DNA of 64,000 nucleotides. Source: Owenweeksia hongkongensis DSM 17368. GTDB taxonomy: Bacteria; Bacteroidota; Bacteroidia; Flavobacteriales; Schleiferiaceae. Shown piece by piece: positions 60,547-64,000 of this stretch. Under the pieces are notes generated by a model. It saw only the letters and a list, made by a program, of their open reading frames with translations. It searched no databases and was not told where the DNA came from. Position 1 is the first letter of the stretch; every line of letters starts with the position of its first letter. The DNA lies in contig NC_016599.1 of NCBI RefSeq assembly GCF_000236705.1, positions 1,302,001 through 1,366,000 on the forward strand, read 5' to 3'. The translations under genes and the position numbers were made by a program.

Positions 60547-61480
60547 AATATTTAAACGCATCCTAATAATGGGTGTGTTTTTTTTTGCTGTAGGGCAGGC
60601 GCAAGGTCAGGATGACCTCCTCAATATGCTTGAAGAAGAGCAAGGCGAAACTACCGAATACGCTTTTGCTACTTTTAAGGGTACCCGAGCGATAAACCTT
60701 CAGTCGTCTGAATTGCCCTCAAAAGGTGTTTTACAATACATTTTTATGCACCGCTTCGGTTCTTTTAGTGATGATTTCTTTTATAATAATCTAGGAATGA
60801 ACACTGCCGAAGTTGCGCTACAGCTGGATTACGGTTTTACCGATTGGCTAAATGCCGGAGTATTTTCTGGAACTGCTTATCCGCGTACTTACACCGGGTT
60901 TTTAAAGTATCGCATTTTTCGCCAAAGTAAGGGCGCCAAAAACATGCCTTTTTCGGTAGTGGGGTATTCGGCCATGACTTTTAATAATGAGCGATATCCA
61001 GATGTTCAGTTCAACGAATCTGACCGCTTTAGCTTTACCAACCAGTTGATTTTGGCTCGAAAATTCACCCAAAGATTTTCACTTGAAATTGTACCTACCC
61101 ATGTTCATTTTAACATTGTGAGCCGTGAGAGTGAAAGCAATGACATCTTTTCAGTTGGGACTGCAGCACGTTTTAAAATCACCAAACAGCTAAGCCTTTC
61201 GGCAGAATATATAGCTCAAATAAATCCTCTGAGCACAAATATTACCAGACTTGGACCAGATATAGAAGACCAAAAAAACTACAATGCTCTTTCGGTCGGA
61301 GTAGATATTGAAACAGGTGGACACGTTTTTCAAATTTTCTTAACCAATTCTCGTGGTGTTGCTGACCCATTTACCATTGCCCAAACTCCCGGCAGCTGGG
61401 AAAATGGTGATATCCACATCGGGTTTAATATTTCCAGAGTTTTCACTATCGTAAAGCCTAAACTTCCGCAGGAAGGTTAA
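60533..61480 (+). CDS. DUF5777-family beta-barrel protein
   Basis: A 315-residue exported protein (signal ending GQAQGQ) with recurring amphipathic beta-strands ending in aromatic residues (FMHRFGSF, VALQLDYGF, LNAGVFSG, FQIFLTNSRG), as in outer membrane barrels. Such barrels accompany cytochrome-like and YceI genes in Bacteroidota. The transported substrate is unknown. Confidence 0.83.
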   Translation: MRKNKIFKRILIMGVFFFAVGQAQGQDDLLNMLEEEQGETTEYAFATFKGTRAINLQSSELPSKGVLQYIFMHRFGSFSDDFFYNNLGMNTAEVALQLDYGFTDWLNAGVFSGTAYPRTYTGFLKYRIFRQSKGAKNMPFSVVGYSAMTFNNERYPDVQFNESDRFSFTNQLILARKFTQRFSLEIVPTHVHFNIVSRESESNDIFSVGTAARFKITKQLSLSAEYIAQINPLSTNITRLGPDIEDQKNYNALSVGVDIETGGHVFQIFLTNSRGVADPFTIAQTPGSWENGDIHIGFNISRVFTIVKPKLPQEG

Positions 61481-61503
61481 ATTTGACGGCTATAATTTAA
61501 GCC

Positions 61504-62730
61504 ATGACTCAACATTTTGACCTCGCCATTATCGGTGGAGGCGTGGTAGGACTTGCCACCGCCTATAAATTTCAAAAGAAATACCCTGATGCTACTATTG
61601 CCATTTTTGAAAAAGAAAGCAAAGTAGCTGCTCACCAAACGGGTAGAAATTCCGGTGTAATCCACAGTGGAATTTATTACAAACCTGGTTCGCACAAGGC
61701 ACTAAACTGCCTGGATGGCCGAAAGCAATTGGTGGCTTTTGCCAAAGAAAACAATGTGGATCATGACGTGTGTGGCAAAATAATACTTGCGGTAAATGAT
61801 ACGGAGCGCGATGCACTATTGAAAATTTATAGACGTGGTCAGGAAAACAAAATTGAAAGCATTGAACTTATCGACCCAAAAGAGATTAATGAAATAGAAC
61901 CTTCCGTAGTTGGTGTAGAAGCTATCAAAGTTCCTTGCACTGGCATTATTGACTTCAAAGGTCTTTGTGAGAAATTCGTTCAACTCATTCAAGAAATCAA
62001 TCCTAACAGCAAAATTTTTCTAAATACTAAAGTTATTGGCTCAACGAGTAACGGGAATCAGCATGAAATCATAACTGATAAAGGTAATTTTAGCATAAGC
62101 CAAAAAGTATTTTGTGCTGGTTTACAAGCTGACCGCATGGCCAAGATGGAAGGTTTGAACCTAGACGTTGCCATTGTTGGCTTTCGAGGAGACTATTACG
62201 AACTCACCGAAACGGGCAAGCATAAAGTAAAGCATCTCATCTACCCTGTTCCCGATCCTGCTTTTCCATTCCTTGGTGTACACTTTACTAGAATGACAGA
62301 TGGCAGTATCGAGTGCGGGCCTAACGCGGTTTTTAGCTTTAAGCGCGAAGGTTATTCCAGAACTGCTTTTGACTTTACCGACACCAAAGATGCTTTGGCT
62401 TTCCCTGGAACTTTAAAGCTTTTTAAGAAACATGTGAAAAAAGGAATGGACGAGTACAAACGGGCTTTCTCGAAGCAACGCTTTTTGAAAGAGCTTCAAA
62501 AGATGATTCCTTCATTAACTATGGGTGATATTGTAGCCGCCAGGTCTGGAGTGCGAGCACAAGCTTTAACAAAGGATGGCGCCTTGGTTGATGATTTCAA
62601 AATCGTTCATGGCCCGGCATCTATTCATGTAATAAATGCACCATCACCTGCTGCTACGGCATGTTTATCCATAGCCGATGATATTCTGGCTATGATTGAA
62701 ACTCAAAAAGCTGAATTGGAAAATTATTAG
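61504..62730 (+). CDS. lhgO: L-2-hydroxyglutarate oxidase
   Basis: A 408-residue flavoprotein of the DAO family. FAD motif GGGVVGLATA; the LhgO-type segment HQTGRNSGVIHSGIYY; and AARSGVRAQAL near the C-terminus. It oxidises L-2-hydroxyglutarate to 2-oxoglutarate at the membrane. The stop interlocks by 4 bases with the convergent gene. Confidence 0.93.
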   Translation: MTQHFDLAIIGGGVVGLATAYKFQKKYPDATIAIFEKESKVAAHQTGRNSGVIHSGIYYKPGSHKALNCLDGRKQLVAFAKENNVDHDVCGKIILAVNDTERDALLKIYRRGQENKIESIELIDPKEINEIEPSVVGVEAIKVPCTGIIDFKGLCEKFVQLIQEINPNSKIFLNTKVIGSTSNGNQHEIITDKGNFSISQKVFCAGLQADRMAKMEGLNLDVAIVGFRGDYYELTETGKHKVKHLIYPVPDPAFPFLGVHFTRMTDGSIECGPNAVFSFKREGYSRTAFDFTDTKDALAFPGTLKLFKKHVKKGMDEYKRAFSKQRFLKELQKMIPSLTMGDIVAARSGVRAQALTKDGALVDDFKIVHGPASIHVINAPSPAATACLSIADDILAMIETQKAELENY

Positions 62731-63602
62731 TAGATAACTACTTTTTTACTGGCAGAAACTTGTCCGTTGTTAACAGCGGCAACCACCATTCCTTTAGGCA
62801 GGTTTTCTAGTTCAATGCGACTGTTAGCAGCAGTTAATTCTTCTTCGCGAATCAATTTACCGCCAAGGTCAAAAAACTGTAGAGTCGCTGCAGACTGTAA
62901 TTCATCCGGAAAAGTTACATCCAAATACTTACCTCTCTGCACCAATTCTGGAGTACGAGCAGCAAGTTCTTCAGCTCCTACCCAAAGGTTTCCTGCATAT
63001 ACTGGCTGGCCATAATCTGAGTTAAAAGCATGCTCCTTTATAGTTACAGATTTCAAATCAGCCGCTACATCCAAACGAATCCAACCGTAATAGGTACGAA
63101 TGGTATCATTAAAATCACCTTGAAACTTTAGTCCCAAAAAACCATCAGTCACACCACCAACAAACTGACTGTTTGGGTAAGTAGTATCATTGATAGAAAG
63201 TGCCATATAGCCCAAAAGCTTTCCGGCAACATTAGATGAACCAAGCCCTTTCCAAGGCCCGGCAGTACCCACAGTATCATTAAAACCAAGTTTGAAAGGA
63301 TAGTTGTAATTGGCATAATCCATCCCCAAAACCTGATTTCCGGCAACATTATTCGTTTCAATAGTTACGCCTGTATATCTATACAAACCGCTATCTACAA
63401 ACAGACGGATACGAAAATCAATGTAATTAGAGGTATCGATATCTTGATTGATGTCAAAAGCATAAACAGCCCCATTGGTACTTAAAGTAGTATCGGGAAT
63501 ATCATTAATAATCACCTGACCTTGAGCTGCGGTGGCACCCAAAAGCGCGGTGGCTACTCCAGAATAATTAATCAGTGCTTTTTCGAGTTTATCTTTTTTC
63601 AT
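62727..63602 (-). CDS. Exported protein with T9SS-like C-terminal sorting region
   Basis: A 291-residue protein. Signal peptide (ending AAQGQ), a beta-rich middle with YAFDINQDIDTSNYIDFRI and FYGWIRLDV, and a C-terminal ~75-residue domain with LQFFDLGGKLIREEEL and NLPKGMVVAAV ending in KKVVIY, as in type A sorting domains of type IX secretion. It is probably a cell-surface or secreted protein of unknown role. Confidence 0.82.
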   Translation of the reverse strand: MKKDKLEKALINYSGVATALLGATAAQGQVIINDIPDTTLSTNGAVYAFDINQDIDTSNYIDFRIRLFVDSGLYRYTGVTIETNNVAGNQVLGMDYANYNYPFKLGFNDTVGTAGPWKGLGSSNVAGKLLGYMALSINDTTYPNSQFVGGVTDGFLGLKFQGDFNDTIRTYYGWIRLDVAADLKSVTIKEHAFNSDYGQPVYAGNLWVGAEELAARTPELVQRGKYLDVTFPDELQSAATLQFFDLGGKLIREEELTAANSRIELENLPKGMVVAAVNNGQVSASKKVVIY

Positions 63603-63636
63603 CTGTTTGTAATGTTATGGCAAAAATCTTAAAAAC

Positions 63637-64000
63637 TTAATAGTTACCCAACTTATTGCGATGCAGCTTTTTATTTATTGCTGACAATGCATTTTGCTTG
63701 TCTATGCTATGCCCGACAAAATCTTCTATCTCATTAATAACCAAATCAGTATCCGAGATGCAATCATAATATTCCACCTGAAGAACTCTAATATTGGGCT
63801 GCATTTCGAGCCAGCTTTTCACCCTTTCTTCCTCCTTTTGCATGTCCACGGCCTTTTGAAAAGGGAAATTCTGCATCACTTCTTCCTTCTTCCGTCCCAG
63901 CATCACTTCCTGCGAAAGCAAAACTTCCGTTAAAGGACGTTTTACCCAAATCACTTTATAGGCTTCAGAAGATGGTAAATACCTCAAAAGTAGACTCACC
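63637..64000 (-). CDS. Sulfotransferase-like protein, 5' end cut by window edge
   Basis: About 120 C-terminal residues are present. Segments YKVIWVKRPLTEVLLSQ and VLQVEYYDCISD, followed by an ...EIEDFVG helix, match the 3'-phosphosulfate-binding and C-terminal part of sulfotransferase-like proteins. The first GTG (63997-63999) is probably internal, as the frame is open to the window end. Confidence 0.72.
   Translation of the reverse strand, partial: VSLLLRYLPSSEAYKVIWVKRPLTEVLLSQEVMLGRKKEEVMQNFPFQKAVDMQKEEERVKSWLEMQPNIRVLQVEYYDCISDTDLVINEIEDFVGHSIDKQNALSAINKKLHRNKLGNY

Overview
The window looks like a chromosomal segment from a member of the Bacteroidota, probably Flavobacteriales. The evidence is: several exact Bacteroidota-type -7 promoter elements (TAnnTTTG); an rRNA operon of the form 16S-tRNA-Ile-tRNA-Ala-23S-5S; a flexirubin/aryl-polyene pigment locus whose tyrosine ammonia-lyase strongly resembles the flavobacterial enzyme; a GldI-like FKBP lipoprotein next to nrnA; a protein with a type IX secretion-like C-terminus; and DUF349, DUF368, DUF5777 and carboxypeptidase-regulatory-domain proteins typical of the phylum. 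Genus and species cannot be read from the sequence.

Layout. Positions 1-3714 (minus) hold the 5' part of a cysteine desulfurase, a second class V PLP enzyme and a phosphoglucosamine mutase, divergent from a TPR protein (3886-5295). Positions 5299-28831 form the main accessory region, a type II polyketide (aryl polyene/flexirubin-like) locus. A minus operon (halogenase-like flavoprotein, phytoene-desaturase-like flavoprotein, MMPL-acyltransferase-methyltransferase fusion) faces a tightly coupled plus operon of 17 genes (TAL, ketoreductase, three ketosynthases, a chain-length factor, a truncated ketosynthase-like protein, two ACPs, two hotdog dehydratase-like proteins, a thioesterase, a LpxL-type acyltransferase, a deacetylase, LolA, an unknown exported protein and a GT2-DUF2062 protein). 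A small toxin-antitoxin pair follows, then a minus operon with a PaaK-like acyl ligase and a C45 acyltransferase. The likely scheme: TAL makes p-coumarate, the ligase activates it, the type II enzymes extend and reduce it on ACPs, the flavoproteins tailor the aryl head or polyene, and the fusion protein, acyltransferases, LolA and C45 enzyme move and esterify the product in the cell envelope. No DarA/DarB pair for the dialkylresorcinol half of a flexirubin is present here.

Positions 28928-47690 are mostly core or scattered genes: YdcF-like, DUF368, shikimate dehydrogenase, DUF349, envelope proteins, a minus operon of aldehyde dehydrogenase, SDR and PQQ-type sugar dehydrogenase, a fatty acid desaturase, UvrB and a sensor kinase/LytTR regulator pair.

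Positions 47765-53281 are a complete minus-strand rRNA operon with terminator, 23S and 16S processing stems, two boxA-like sites and four tandem promoters with a nearly invariant layout. Positions 53448-57048 (minus) hold nrnA, a GldI-like FKBP lipoprotein and two tandem cyclophilin-FKBP fusion proteins. Positions 57149-64000 hold an UMF1-type transporter, an OB-fold protein, a run of cytochrome-c-like, YceI and DUF5777 beta-barrel genes, an L-2-hydroxyglutarate oxidase, a probable T9SS substrate and the 3' end of a sulfotransferase-like gene.
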